Under the pieces are notes generated by a model. That model was not told where the DNA came from and did no database searches. It saw only the letters and a list, made by a program, of their open reading frames with translations. Below, piece after piece: positions 43,433-52,198 of a DNA stretch of 64,000 nt. Position numbers and translations under genes: made by a program. Position 1 is the first letter of the stretch. The number at the start of each line of letters is the position of its first letter. This DNA comes from JAQBDA01 sp041301185. GTDB taxonomy: Bacteria; Chloroflexota; Anaerolineae; Anaerolineales; UBA4823. The DNA is taken from the NCBI GenBank assembly GCA_041301185.1, contig JBFYSV010000182.1:1-64000 (forward strand), in the 5' to 3' direction.

Positions 43433-45169
43433 CTATCCAGTATGAGACTTTGATTCAATAAACAGGTCAGGCCATAGACGCAGCGCGCTCAACACCGCTG
43501 TGCCGGCCGTTTGCCCCAGACCACACAGCGAGGCGTCGCTCATCGTCCAGCCTACGTCTGCCAGGAGCTCGCCGTCGCTGGGCAGGGATTGCCCGGCAGC
43601 GATCCGCTCCAGGATCTCATACTGGCGCTGGGTGCCCATCTGGCAAGGGTAGCACTTTCCGCAGGATTCGTGGGCAAAGAAGTGTGCCAGGCGCTTTAGA
43701 ACTTCGCGCAGGTCGCGCCGCTTGTCGAAGACCATGACCACGCCCGAACCCAGCAGCAAACCCGCCTGGCGCAGGTCTTCGAAGGTCAGGCGCACATCGA
43801 GCACGTCTGGGGTAGCGAAAGTACCAGCCGCCCCGCCGAACAAGATGGCTTTCATCTTGCGCCCGCCGGGCACGCCGCCCGCCAGACCCAGCAGCAGGTG
43901 GCGCAGGCTGACACCGAACGGCACTTCATAAACGCCTGGGTGGACGACATCGCCGGATACGCAGAACAGCTTTGTGCCAGGGGATTTCTCTGTCCCATAC
44001 TGGCGATATGCCTGTGCACCGTGCTCCAGAATGTAGGGGATATTGCACAGCGTCTCGACGTTGTTGACAACGGTGGGTTTCAGGAACAAGCCATGGGTGG
44101 TGGGGAAGGGCGGCTTGACCCGCGGGAAGCCGCGCTTGCCCTCGATCGATTCGAACAGAGCAGTTTCTTCTCCGCAGATATAAGCGCCTGCTCCACGGCG
44201 CAGCTCAACGTCGAAATTTAACCCGGAATCCAGAATGTTCTCTCCCAAATAGCCGGTCAGGCGAGCTTCTTCGATCGCCCAGCTCATTACTTGATAAGCA
44301 TGTGGATACTCGCCGCGCAGGTAGATATAACCCCGGGCTGCCCCGACCGCGTAAGCGGCGATGACCAGCCCCTCCAGCACGCGGTGCGGATCATTCTCCA
44401 GCAGCAGGCGATCTTTGAACGTGCCTGGCTCAGATTCATCCGCATTGCACACCACGTATTTCGGCTGCCCTTCGGCCGCAGCCGCCCCTTCCCATTTGAC
44501 CCCGGTAGGGAAGGCCGCCCCGCCCCGCCCCACCAAACCGGCTGTTTTCACCGTTGAGATCACCCCTTCGGGAGAGGTCTCCAGGGCTTTTCTCAAGCCG
44601 GCGTAGCCGCCAGCCTGCAGGTATTCATCCAGCGAGGTAGGCCGGCCTTTATTGCAGCCAGCGGTTAACAGGTGAATGTCGCCCTGTATGATGCCATAGG
44701 GTTGCGTGCCTATGCCTCGAACAATTCTATCTGCCTGGGCAGGATCCAAACGCCCCAGTGGCACTTCGCCAACCAGAGCTGCCGGAGCGTGCTCGCATAA
44801 ACCCAGGCAAGGAGCTCTCTCAACGGTAAAGGCGCCATCGGCGCTGATTGCTCCGGGGGCTGTGCCCAGGTGGCGGCAGATAGCTTGCATCACGGCATCT
44901 GAGCCGGCTAAGGCGCAGGCCGGGTCGCCACATACCTGGATAACCGTCCTACCAACCGGCTCTCGGTAGAACATACTATAAAAATCGATCACGCCGTACA
45001 CATCCGCAAGCGGAACGCCTAGCATCTGTCCCACCCGGGAAGCCACAGGCTCGGGCAAATATCCATAATAAGATTGGGCAGCGTGCAAGGCAGGAAGCAG
45101 TGCAGTCCGACCTTGGGGTACAAATTCGGTCAGGATAGCATCCAGCGGAGCGAGGTCGATATCTGACAT
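43433..45169 (-). CDS. NuoE-NuoF fusion, NADH-oxidising subunit of formate dehydrogenase
   Basis: A 578-residue fusion. Residues 1-150 are a NuoE thioredoxin-like [2Fe-2S] domain with C80, C85, C121 and C125 in the exact family spacing. The rest is NuoF: NADH/FMN segment [29 protein letters not shown], and a C-terminal [4Fe-4S] site (SCGKCYPC and a later CGLG). Together with the next two genes it forms an NAD-dependent, perhaps bifurcating, formate dehydrogenase. A GGAG site precedes the ATG; recO ends 30 bp upstream on the same strand. Confidence 0.88.
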   Translation of the reverse strand: MSDIDLAPLDAILTEFVPQGRTALLPALHAAQSYYGYLPEPVASRVGQMLGVPLADVYGVIDFYSMFYREPVGRTVIQVCGDPACALAGSDAVMQAICRHLGTAPGAISADGAFTVERAPCLGLCEHAPAALVGEVPLGRLDPAQADRIVRGIGTQPYGIIQGDIHLLTAGCNKGRPTSLDEYLQAGGYAGLRKALETSPEGVISTVKTAGLVGRGGAAFPTGVKWEGAAAAEGQPKYVVCNADESEPGTFKDRLLLENDPHRVLEGLVIAAYAVGAARGYIYLRGEYPHAYQVMSWAIEEARLTGYLGENILDSGLNFDVELRRGAGAYICGEETALFESIEGKRGFPRVKPPFPTTHGLFLKPTVVNNVETLCNIPYILEHGAQAYRQYGTEKSPGTKLFCVSGDVVHPGVYEVPFGVSLRHLLLGLAGGVPGGRKMKAILFGGAAGTFATPDVLDVRLTFEDLRQAGLLLGSGVVMVFDKRRDLREVLKRLAHFFAHESCGKCYPCQMGTQRQYEILERIAAGQSLPSDGELLADVGWTMSDASLCGLGQTAGTAVLSALRLWPDLFIESKSHTG

Positions 45170-45199
45170 AATGTCTCCAAATTACAGGATTCTAGTATA

Positions 45200-45970
45200 T
45201 CACTTTTCAGCTTCACTCTTTACACGCCGCAAGAAACTGGGGGTATTGAGCGCCCGCTCCAGCAGGTAGGTAAGATAATGCTGGATCAATATGTCCATCT
45301 CGCGGTTGGTCTGGGGGTCGATCTTGGCGCGGGCTGCCTCGGTGAACGTGCTGCGTTGCATGTGGCGGAAGTATTTCAAGGCGAGCAAAGAGATAGGGTG
45401 CGCTCCTTGCGTGCCGCTGCCGCAGTGGGGACACAGCACGCCGCCTTCTTTTGCAGAGAAGAACTGGTTTTCCGGCTGGATCTGCTTACCGCAACGGGCG
45501 CAGTTGAATAGCTGCGGGCGAAAACCCAGCAAATCTAACAGGCGAATTTCATAATAGTGCACCACCAGCGTTGGCTCAGGGTGGCCAGCCAGGTTTTCCA
45601 GGGTATCGGTCAGCAGTCTGTAAAGGGCGCGGTTTTCGCCCTCTTCATAGGTGAAGCGATCCAGCAATTCGACGACATAGGAAGCATAGCCAACCAGCAG
45701 CAGACTCTCGCGCAAAGGGGAATAGGCATTGATGGTCTCAGCCTGGGTGACAATCTGCATGTCGCGACCGCGCGCCAGGAGCAGGCTGACGCGGGTAAAG
45801 GGCTCCAGGTGACCGGCTTTGCGCGAGCGCAACTTGCGCACCCCTTTGGCGATGGCGCGTACTTTACCATGCTCGCGAGTGAATAAGACCAAGATGCGGT
45901 CCGCTTCCCCCCAATCGGAGTGACGTAAGACCACTGCTTCTACCCGGAAAGAACGCTGCCGAGAAGGCAT
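45200..45970 (-). CDS. recO: DNA repair protein RecO
   Basis: A 256-residue RecO with an N-terminal OB-fold (FRVEAVVLRHSDWGEADRILVLFTREHGKVRAIAKGVRK) and a helical domain carrying a zinc motif CARCGKQ...CPHCG. RecO loads RecA on SSB-coated DNA with RecR in the RecFOR pathway. The ATG at 45970 sits seven bases after a TATAAT box, so the mRNA is probably leaderless. Divergent from rplI. Confidence 0.9.
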   Translation of the reverse strand: MPSRQRSFRVEAVVLRHSDWGEADRILVLFTREHGKVRAIAKGVRKLRSRKAGHLEPFTRVSLLLARGRDMQIVTQAETINAYSPLRESLLLVGYASYVVELLDRFTYEEGENRALYRLLTDTLENLAGHPEPTLVVHYYEIRLLDLLGFRPQLFNCARCGKQIQPENQFFSAKEGGVLCPHCGSGTQGAHPISLLALKYFRHMQRSTFTEAARAKIDPQTNREMDILIQHYLTYLLERALNTPSFLRRVKSEAEK

Positions 45971-45976
45971 GCGTGG

Positions 45977-45982
45977 ATTATA
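45977..45982 (-). promoter_or_regulatory. -10 box giving a leaderless recO mRNA
   Basis: Perfect TATAAT on the minus strand at 45982-45977. The usual start point, seven bases on, is the A of the recO ATG. No -35 hexamer is evident. No ribosome-binding site can exist between box and start codon. Confidence 0.5.
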
Positions 45983-45993
45983 CAGTATTCCGG

Positions 45994-46022
45994 TTGACTC
46001 GCATCCCCCCTTCTGGTAAAAT
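45994..46022 (+). promoter_or_regulatory. Sigma-70-type promoter of rplI
   Basis: TTGACT (45994-45999) and TAAAAT (46017-46022) with 17-bp spacing, upstream of rplI. The leader holds a GC-rich hairpin (CCCGAGGCG near 46030 against CGCCCGGG near 46049), possibly regulatory. Confidence 0.7.
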
Positions 46023-46098
46023 CCCCCTGCCCGAGGCGTTGTACCCTTCGCCCGGGTCTGCTAATTGCAGAATATCCTGATTGGAAGGGCTAGATGCA

Positions 46099-46632
46099 AT
46101 GAAAGTACTTTTACTCAAGGACGTTTATAAGCTTGGGCGTGCCGGGGATGTCAAGAAAGTGGCCGATGGTTACGGTCGCAACTATCTGATCCCGCACGGG
46201 CTGGCTGTTCTGGCTACCCCAGGCGCTCTGCGGCAGGTAGAGCATATCCGCTCTCAGGCAGCGATTAACCGGACAGCGCTTAACCAAGAGCTGAGCGGGG
46301 TTGCCGATCAGCTCTCCAAAACCGTGCTTACCTTTGCTGCCAAGGCAGGCGAGATGGGCAAGCTCTACGGTTCGATCACTGCCCAGATGATTGTCGAGGC
46401 TATCCAGGCCAAGGTTGGCCTGCAATTAGACCGCCGCCAGCTGGATGCCCAACCCATTCGTACCCTCGGAGAGCACAAGGTCCACGTCCGCCTGACCATG
46501 GATCTCGTGCCCGAAGTCATGGTGATTGTCCACCGTGAGGGAGAGGCACCAGCCCTGGTTCAGTCTGAAGAGAGCCAGCCTGAAGATGCAGCTAAGCCAA
46601 TGGCAGAGGCTGAAGCCGCCAGCGAAGAATAG
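46099..46632 (+). CDS. rplI: 50S ribosomal protein L9
   Basis: A 177-residue L9 with the classic N-terminal signature MKVLLLKDVYKLGRAGD and the GYGRNYLIPHGLA block that binds 23S rRNA, then the central helix and C-terminal domain (HKVHVRLTMDLVPEVMVIV). The last 30 residues or so are an acidic, Glu/Ala-rich extension absent from short L9 proteins. The ATG at 46099 is chosen over an upstream in-frame start at 46081 because it fits the family start. Confidence 0.95.
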   Translation: MKVLLLKDVYKLGRAGDVKKVADGYGRNYLIPHGLAVLATPGALRQVEHIRSQAAINRTALNQELSGVADQLSKTVLTFAAKAGEMGKLYGSITAQMIVEAIQAKVGLQLDRRQLDAQPIRTLGEHKVHVRLTMDLVPEVMVIVHREGEAPALVQSEESQPEDAAKPMAEAEAASEE

Positions 46633-46683
46633 ATCCGAGTCTAGATCGGGGCGGGAATGCCCTGCTCCAAGTACAAAACCGCC

Positions 46684-46726
46684 AGGGGCGGGGTATCCCA
46701 TTATCGAAAAGGGACCCCGCCCTTTG
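46684..46726 (+). terminator. Hairpin terminator after rplI
   Basis: GGGGCGGGG (46685-46693) pairs with CCCCGCCC (from 46715), with extra pairs in TATCCC/GGGA, followed by a short T-run (TTT). It separates rplI from the RodZ-like gene. Confidence 0.65.
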
Positions 46727-46757
46727 TGTCGGGTATTGCGTGTGCTTTAGTGAAAGA

Positions 46758-47993
46758 ATGGATGAAAGTGTAGGATCTCAACTCCGCCTGGCGCGTGAAG
46801 CGCAAAGGGTTACATTAGAGCAGGCTTCCCGGGCAACCCATATTCGCCTACACTATCTGCAGGCGCTGGAGGCTGGCGAGTTCGATGCCCTGCCTTCTAT
46901 GGTTCAGGCGCGGGGTTTTATCCGCGCCTATGCCACATTCCTGGGGCTAAACCCGGAGAGCATGCAGGCAGCCTTGAATGCTTCGCTGGGTATGGGTGAA
47001 CAGCCCGCGCCTGCACCTGCTCCGCTACCACTGGCGGTGGATGACAGAGCATCCCAGGATGATTCTATCGAGGCGATTTTCCTGGATATCGGTCAACGCT
47101 TGAAGCGGCATCGAGAGCTGCTTGGGCTGTCTATCGAGGATGTGGAACGCCACACCCATCTGCGCCAGCGTTACCTGATTGCGCTGGAAGCGGGCGACCT
47201 GGAAAGCCTGCCTTCCCCGGTGCAAGGCAGGGGGATGCTGAATAATTATGCCAGCTTTTTAGGGCTTGATCCCGAACCACTGTTGCTGCGCTTCGCCGAG
47301 GGCTTGCAGGCTCAGCTGGCGGTGCGCCAGGCGACCCGACCGGTGCCCACCCGTCCCGTGCAAACAGTAGCCCAGCCTCCCGGTTCAGTGCGGCGATTGG
47401 TCTCTGGAGAAACAATCCTGGCTGTGTTGGTGGTGCTTTTCCTGGCCGGTTTTGTGATTTGGGGTGCGGTGCGCATCTTCGCCATACAGGCTGACCAGGA
47501 GCCCGTCCCTACTGCGCCGTCCATCGCAGAGGTGCTACTCTCGGCACCCACGCCAACCGCCACCTCCACTTCTCTGGCGCCCACGCCGACAGTTCCCCCG
47601 CTGCCCCAGGCCACCAGCGGGGTGGAGACCCCCGAGGCAATTGCTGTCCTGCCGGGAGAGCAGGTGGGTTTACAGGTCTATGTGACCGTGCGCCAGCGGG
47701 CATGGGTGCGAGTGACCGTCGATGGCGAGGTCGTCTTCGAGGGACGCGTGCTGCCAGGTAGCGCTTACCAGTATGAAGGTGAAGAAACGGTGGAGATACT
47801 GACCAGCAACGGGGCTGCCCTGCAAATCTTTTTCAACCAGCAGGACCTTGGTCTAATGGGCTTGTTCGGGCAGGTGGTTCAGCAGGTGTTCACGGCATCT
47901 GGGGTGCAGACGCCTACCCCCACCGTGACGCTCACCCCTACTGTCACTCCCCGCATAACCCAAACCCCGCAGGCGACGGCGGCTTCTCCTTAA
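46758..47993 (+). CDS. RodZ-like protein with two HTH domains
   Basis: A 411-residue membrane protein. Two helix-turn-helix domains of the RodZ type occur in tandem: about 4-75 (SQLRLAREAQRVTLEQASRATHIRLHYLQALE) and about 110-190 (RLKRHRELLGLSIEDVERHTHLRQRYLIALE). A TM follows (ETILAVLVVLFLAGFVIWG), then a Pro/Thr linker, a DUF4115-type beta domain (LQVYVTVRQRAWVRVTVDGE) and a TPT-rich tail. RodZ links MreB to the cell wall machinery; standard RodZ has one HTH. Start at ATG 46758; 46740 is an alternative. Confidence 0.82.
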   Translation: MDESVGSQLRLAREAQRVTLEQASRATHIRLHYLQALEAGEFDALPSMVQARGFIRAYATFLGLNPESMQAALNASLGMGEQPAPAPAPLPLAVDDRASQDDSIEAIFLDIGQRLKRHRELLGLSIEDVERHTHLRQRYLIALEAGDLESLPSPVQGRGMLNNYASFLGLDPEPLLLRFAEGLQAQLAVRQATRPVPTRPVQTVAQPPGSVRRLVSGETILAVLVVLFLAGFVIWGAVRIFAIQADQEPVPTAPSIAEVLLSAPTPTATSTSLAPTPTVPPLPQATSGVETPEAIAVLPGEQVGLQVYVTVRQRAWVRVTVDGEVVFEGRVLPGSAYQYEGEETVEILTSNGAALQIFFNQQDLGLMGLFGQVVQQVFTASGVQTPTPTVTLTPTVTPRITQTPQATAASP

Positions 47994-48021
47994 CAGATGC
48001 ATACCACTTAACGGTGCCAGG

Positions 48022-49386
48022 ATGAAAGCGAAAACGGTTCATTTAGTTTCGTTGGGATGTGCAAAAAATACAGTCGATTCGGACTCGATGCTGGAGTTGT
48101 TGCGGAGAGCAGGTTATCGCCCGGTAGACACGCCAGAGCGAGCCAGCATCTTGATCGTAAACACGTGCGGCTTTATCGGCCCGGCAAAGGATGAGTCGCT
48201 CCAGGTTCTGGGAGAGCTGGCTTCCCAAAAGCGGAAAGGCCAGACCTTGATCGCGGCTGGCTGCCTGACTCAGCGTTACGGGGCGGAGGTCGCCCGCCAG
48301 GTGCCGGGGATCGATGGCATCCTGGGCACCCGGCGTTGGATGGATATTGTGGATGTGGTCCAACAATTGCGGGATGGCGAGCACCCCCAGCCGCTTTACC
48401 ACCTGCCTGAAACGCCAACGGTCGGCATGGATGAGAGAGGCACCTTGCGCGCCAGCCTGCAGGGCGCCAGCGCTTTCTTGAAAATTGCAGATGGCTGCCG
48501 CCGCCCATGTGCCTTCTGCGCCATCCCGCTGATCAAGGGTACTGCAGTCAGCCGCCCGCTGCAAGCAATCCTGGATGAGGCGCGCAGCCTGGGCGATCTG
48601 GGAGTGAGAGAGCTCAACTTGATTGCCCAGGATACCACCGATTACGGTCACGACCTGGGGATGAAAAATGGGCTGGCGCAGCTGCTGGAGGGGCTGGTTA
48701 CAGCCGTGCCGGATATGGACTGGATCCGCATCCTGTACGCTTATCCCGGCTACGTCACCGAGCGCTTGATCGAGGTCATGGCAACCCACCCGCAAATCTT
48801 GCCTTACCTGGATATGCCCCTGCAACATGCCCACCCGCAGGTGCTGCGCCGCATGTGCCGCCCTGCCAATGTGGATTGGGTGTACCGCACGCTGGAGAAG
48901 ATGCGCCAGGCTATGCCAGATCTGGCGCTGCGTACGACCTTTATTGTCGGCTACCCGGGGGAAAGCGAGGCTGAGTTCCAGACCTTGTTGGATTTCATCC
49001 AGGAGATCCGTTTTGACCGCCTGGGCGCATTCCCGTTTTCGTTTGAGCCGGGCACTGCCAGCGAGCCGCTCGGCGACCCCGTGCCGGCAGAAGTCAAGCA
49101 AGAGCGCTGGGAGCGGCTGATGGAGTTGCAGCAAGGCATTTCATTGGAGAAAAACCAGCGCCTGGTGGGTAAGACGCTCCAGGTATTGATTGAGGGTCAT
49201 GGTGAGGTGGAAAGCGAAGATGGAATCCCGCTTCCAGATCAGGTCATCACCCTGGGGCGTTCCTACCGGGATGCGCCCGAGATCGATGGGATGGTGATCA
49301 TCGAAGGACACATCCCGGTGGGTGAGATAGTGCCAGTGCGCATCAACGGGGCGATGGCTTACGATTTAACGGGTGTGAGAGTGTGA
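48022..49386 (+). CDS. rimO: Ribosomal protein S12 methylthiotransferase RimO
   Basis: A 454-residue radical-SAM enzyme that methylthiolates the conserved Asp of ribosomal protein S12. The UPF0004 domain has its three Cys (LGCAKNTVDSD, NTCGFI, AAGCLTQRY), the radical-SAM cluster motif is CRRPCAFC, and the TRAM domain closes the chain. The order and the GCAKNTVDSD start separate it from MiaB. ATG at 48022, about 30 bp after the RodZ-like gene. Confidence 0.93.
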   Translation: MKAKTVHLVSLGCAKNTVDSDSMLELLRRAGYRPVDTPERASILIVNTCGFIGPAKDESLQVLGELASQKRKGQTLIAAGCLTQRYGAEVARQVPGIDGILGTRRWMDIVDVVQQLRDGEHPQPLYHLPETPTVGMDERGTLRASLQGASAFLKIADGCRRPCAFCAIPLIKGTAVSRPLQAILDEARSLGDLGVRELNLIAQDTTDYGHDLGMKNGLAQLLEGLVTAVPDMDWIRILYAYPGYVTERLIEVMATHPQILPYLDMPLQHAHPQVLRRMCRPANVDWVYRTLEKMRQAMPDLALRTTFIVGYPGESEAEFQTLLDFIQEIRFDRLGAFPFSFEPGTASEPLGDPVPAEVKQERWERLMELQQGISLEKNQRLVGKTLQVLIEGHGEVESEDGIPLPDQVITLGRSYRDAPEIDGMVIIEGHIPVGEIVPVRINGAMAYDLTGVRV

Positions 49387-49390
49387 TCTG

Positions 49391-50191
49391 GTGCCCAAGA
49401 TGACTGATCGGGACTATCTGCTCAACCAGCAGTATGCAGGCTGCGCTAATTTACAGAGGCGCATTGACCTGCACGCCCGCTTTAGCACGAATCGTTACGG
49501 CTGGTTCCGTTGGGTATTTGATCACATTGAATGTCCGGGGCGCAGGCAGTTGCTTGAGTTGGGTTGCGGGCAGGGCGACTTGTGGGCCGAGAACTTTATG
49601 CGCATTCCAAAGGGATGGATGTTGACACTGTCAGATTTCTCACCCAACATGCTGAAGACCGCCTGCCAGGTACTGTGTGGGCACATATCCTCTGCATGTT
49701 TCTGCCTCATTGACGCGCAATCCATCCCTTTTCAAAAGGGGTGCTTTGATATTGTGATCGCGAATCATATGCTTTACCATGTACCGCAGCGCGATCAGTC
49801 GCTCTTTGATATCCAGCGTGTCTTGCAGCCAAGGGGCCGTTTTTACACCACCACGATTGGTGAGAAGCACATGGAGGAGTTGGCCTTTCTGGTGAAGGAT
49901 TTTGACCCCCAGTTCAGGGACTCCCTCGATACCGGTGAGATCGGCTTTACCTTGGAAAGTGGTGCAGCGCAACTCAAGGCTTTCTTTTCGCACGTAGAGC
50001 GCTACCGCTACGAAGACAAACTGGTGGTTACCCAGGCAGAGCCGCTGATAGATTATGTCCTCTCGAGTGTACGATTGGGGGGCTACTCACCGCAGCGGCC
50101 TGCCTTTGCAGCTTTCGTAAAACAGCGCATGCAAAGCAGTGGTGAAATCCACATTACTAAGGACTCGGGGCTGTTTGTTTGTTGGAACTAG
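49391..50191 (+). CDS. Class I SAM-dependent methyltransferase
   Basis: A 266-residue methyltransferase with the SAM-binding motif LLELGCGQGDLW, a motif-II Asp (LTLSDFSPNML) and IVIANHMLYHVPQ as in class I small-molecule methyltransferases. Substrate unknown. It starts with GTG at 49391, 4 bp after rimO (an ATG at 49400 is possible). The next gene begins close to its stop, so it probably shares a transcript with the kinase-like gene. Confidence 0.82.
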   Translation: MPKMTDRDYLLNQQYAGCANLQRRIDLHARFSTNRYGWFRWVFDHIECPGRRQLLELGCGQGDLWAENFMRIPKGWMLTLSDFSPNMLKTACQVLCGHISSACFCLIDAQSIPFQKGCFDIVIANHMLYHVPQRDQSLFDIQRVLQPRGRFYTTTIGEKHMEELAFLVKDFDPQFRDSLDTGEIGFTLESGAAQLKAFFSHVERYRYEDKLVVTQAEPLIDYVLSSVRLGGYSPQRPAFAAFVKQRMQSSGEIHITKDSGLFVCWN

Positions 50192-50223
50192 AGTTTTTTC
50201 TGCCTGCGAGCAGAGGTACAGCA

Positions 50224-51138
50224 TTGAACGCCGACTTGATCCTCCACACCAGTGCCATCCGGGCGGCTTGCCCGGAGCTCGGCTTCCAGAGCTTCTTGCC
50301 CATTGATGAGGGTTGGAGCAGCTTTGTGGTAGAAGCCAGGACGGCACAGTCCGGTCAATCGTGGATATTTCGTTTCCCGCGCCGCCCAGAGATCGTCAAG
50401 AGCCTGGAGATAGAGATTGCGCTGCTTCCCTACCTGGCTCGCGCCTTGCCGGTATGCGTGCCGCAGTTTGAAATTATCGTTCCTGGGCCGGATGGGCGAC
50501 CAGCGTTCGTCGGCTATCCTAAAATTCTCGGATCAGCGCTGGACTCTGTCCTGGCAGACTATCCGGAAGCTCAGCCCAATCTGGCACAGCAAATCGGCGA
50601 GATCCTATCTGCCCTGCACCAGACGACCCTGCCCTGGGTGGTGCATCGCCTGTTGCCCCGGCGCACGGTTTTGGATTGGAAACGCAGCTACCTTGACCTA
50701 TACCAGAAAGTGCGCCAGCAAGTCTACCCCATGCTTGACGCGTCAAGGCAGGGGGCAGCGACAGCTCTTTGGGAGGGCTTCCTCCGCCAGCGGGACCACT
50801 TCCGCTTTGAGGTAGCCCTGATTCACGGCGATCTGGGAGCGGAGCATATTTTGTGCGATCCGGTCTGCAACCGGGTCACCGGAATTTTGGATTGGGAAGA
50901 TGCCTGCACGGGCGATCCCGCACTGGATTTTGTCGGGCTGCTGCAATCGGGCGGGGAGGGTTTTGTCTGCCAGGTGCTGACAGCTTACCGGGGCAAGTCG
51001 GGTGCGAACTTCTGGGCGCGCGTGAATTTTTACACTAAAATTGTCCCGTTCTATGAAATCCTGTTCGGCCTGGAGACCAGCGACCTGCTGCGGACCCAGG
51101 CGGGATTACTACGCTTACAAGGTATTCTGGATGATTGA
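50224..51138 (+). CDS. APH-like phosphotransferase
   Basis: A 304-residue aminoglycoside-phosphotransferase-fold kinase with the catalytic motif HGDLGAEHIL (Brenner-type HGD) and the metal site ILDWEDACTGDP. Substrate unknown; such enzymes phosphorylate small hydroxyl compounds. I use the TTG at 50224, which has an AGAGG site seven bases upstream, over the TTG at 50179. It overlaps the following phosphatase gene by eight bases, suggesting a shared pathway. Confidence 0.8.
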   Translation: MNADLILHTSAIRAACPELGFQSFLPIDEGWSSFVVEARTAQSGQSWIFRFPRRPEIVKSLEIEIALLPYLARALPVCVPQFEIIVPGPDGRPAFVGYPKILGSALDSVLADYPEAQPNLAQQIGEILSALHQTTLPWVVHRLLPRRTVLDWKRSYLDLYQKVRQQVYPMLDASRQGAATALWEGFLRQRDHFRFEVALIHGDLGAEHILCDPVCNRVTGILDWEDACTGDPALDFVGLLQSGGEGFVCQVLTAYRGKSGANFWARVNFYTKIVPFYEILFGLETSDLLRTQAGLLRLQGILDD

Positions 51139-52162
51139 TATTGACCGATCTGAGATAAATTTTGCTCTGAATACCGTCCGGCAGGCATCCCTGCTGGTGA
51201 AAATGATCCAAGGTGAGATGGTCTCGCCAGCCCTGACCAAGGATGACCGCTCTCCGGTGACGGTAGCCGATTTTGCTTCGCAGGCGCTGGTGGCTTACCT
51301 GCTGGAGAGGCAATTTCCCGGTGATGCGTTGGTGGCGGAAGAAGACGCTTCCAGGCTGCGCCTCGGGCTGGTGGGCAATGCGGCACAGCCCGCCTCCGCC
51401 GTGGAGCAGGTGGTACGCTTCAGCGAGCGTTTTATTCCGGGAGCCGATCCCGCCTCAGTATGTGATTGGATCGACCGCGGCGCTGCCCAGCCTTCCAGGC
51501 GCTTCTGGGTGCTAGACCCGATTGATGGCACCAAGGGTTTTCTACGTGGCGACCAGTATGCAGTGGCGCTGGCGTTGGTGGTTGACTGGCAGGTGGAGAT
51601 TGGGGTGTTGGGTTGCCCTAACCTGGCAATGGGTGAGACAGATTCCGGACGACGGCTGAGGCCCGATCTGCAAGGATCTGGCTTGCTAGCGGTAGCAGTG
51701 CGCGGGCAGGGAACCTGGATCGCCTCACTCGCCTATCCGGGGCAATTCGAAAGTGTGCAGGTGTCGCAGCGAGTTGACCCGGTGCAGGCGCGCCTTTTAC
51801 GATCCTTCGAGTCCGGGCATACCAATGTAGACCAAATCGACGACTTCGCCCTTACCCTGGGAGTTCAAGCTGCCCCCGTGCGCATGGATAGCCAGGCTAA
51901 GTACGCTGTGCTGGCTGCCGGGGATGGTGATTTGTTGCTGCGCCTGTTGTCCCCCACCAAGCCGGATTATCGCGAGAAAATCTGGGACCAGGCGGCTGGC
52001 TCGTTGGTGGTGCAGGAGGCAGGCGGGACGATCACCGATCTGGACGGAAAGCCGCTGGACTTTAGTGCCGGTCGCAGCCTGCACAATAACCGGGGTATCC
52101 TGGCTTCCAATTCATTATTGCACCCGGCTGCCCTGCAGGCGTTGCGAGCGGTACGGGCATAG
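51131..52162 (+). CDS. 3'(2'),5'-bisphosphate nucleotidase family (CysQ/Hal2-like)
   Basis: A 343-residue lithium-sensitive-phosphatase-fold protein. Motifs: EED in LVAEEDASR, DPIDGTKGFLRGDQY for the metal and phosphate site, and WDQAAGSLVVQEAGG near the end. Its length and GTKGFLRGDQY form resemble the plant/yeast Hal2-SAL1 branch that hydrolyses PAP. Start ATG at 51131, overlapping the APH-like gene; the open frame further upstream overlaps that gene and is rejected. Confidence 0.85.
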   Translation: MIDIDRSEINFALNTVRQASLLVKMIQGEMVSPALTKDDRSPVTVADFASQALVAYLLERQFPGDALVAEEDASRLRLGLVGNAAQPASAVEQVVRFSERFIPGADPASVCDWIDRGAAQPSRRFWVLDPIDGTKGFLRGDQYAVALALVVDWQVEIGVLGCPNLAMGETDSGRRLRPDLQGSGLLAVAVRGQGTWIASLAYPGQFESVQVSQRVDPVQARLLRSFESGHTNVDQIDDFALTLGVQAAPVRMDSQAKYAVLAAGDGDLLLRLLSPTKPDYREKIWDQAAGSLVVQEAGGTITDLDGKPLDFSAGRSLHNNRGILASNSLLHPAALQALRAVRA

Positions 52163-52198
52163 CGCCAATGGGTAGGCGCTTGTAGATAACACTTAGCC

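Noticed and set aside
48043..49134. Minus-strand open frame of 363 codons opposite rimO
   Set aside because: rimO is unambiguous on the plus strand; the antisense translation has no recognisable domain.
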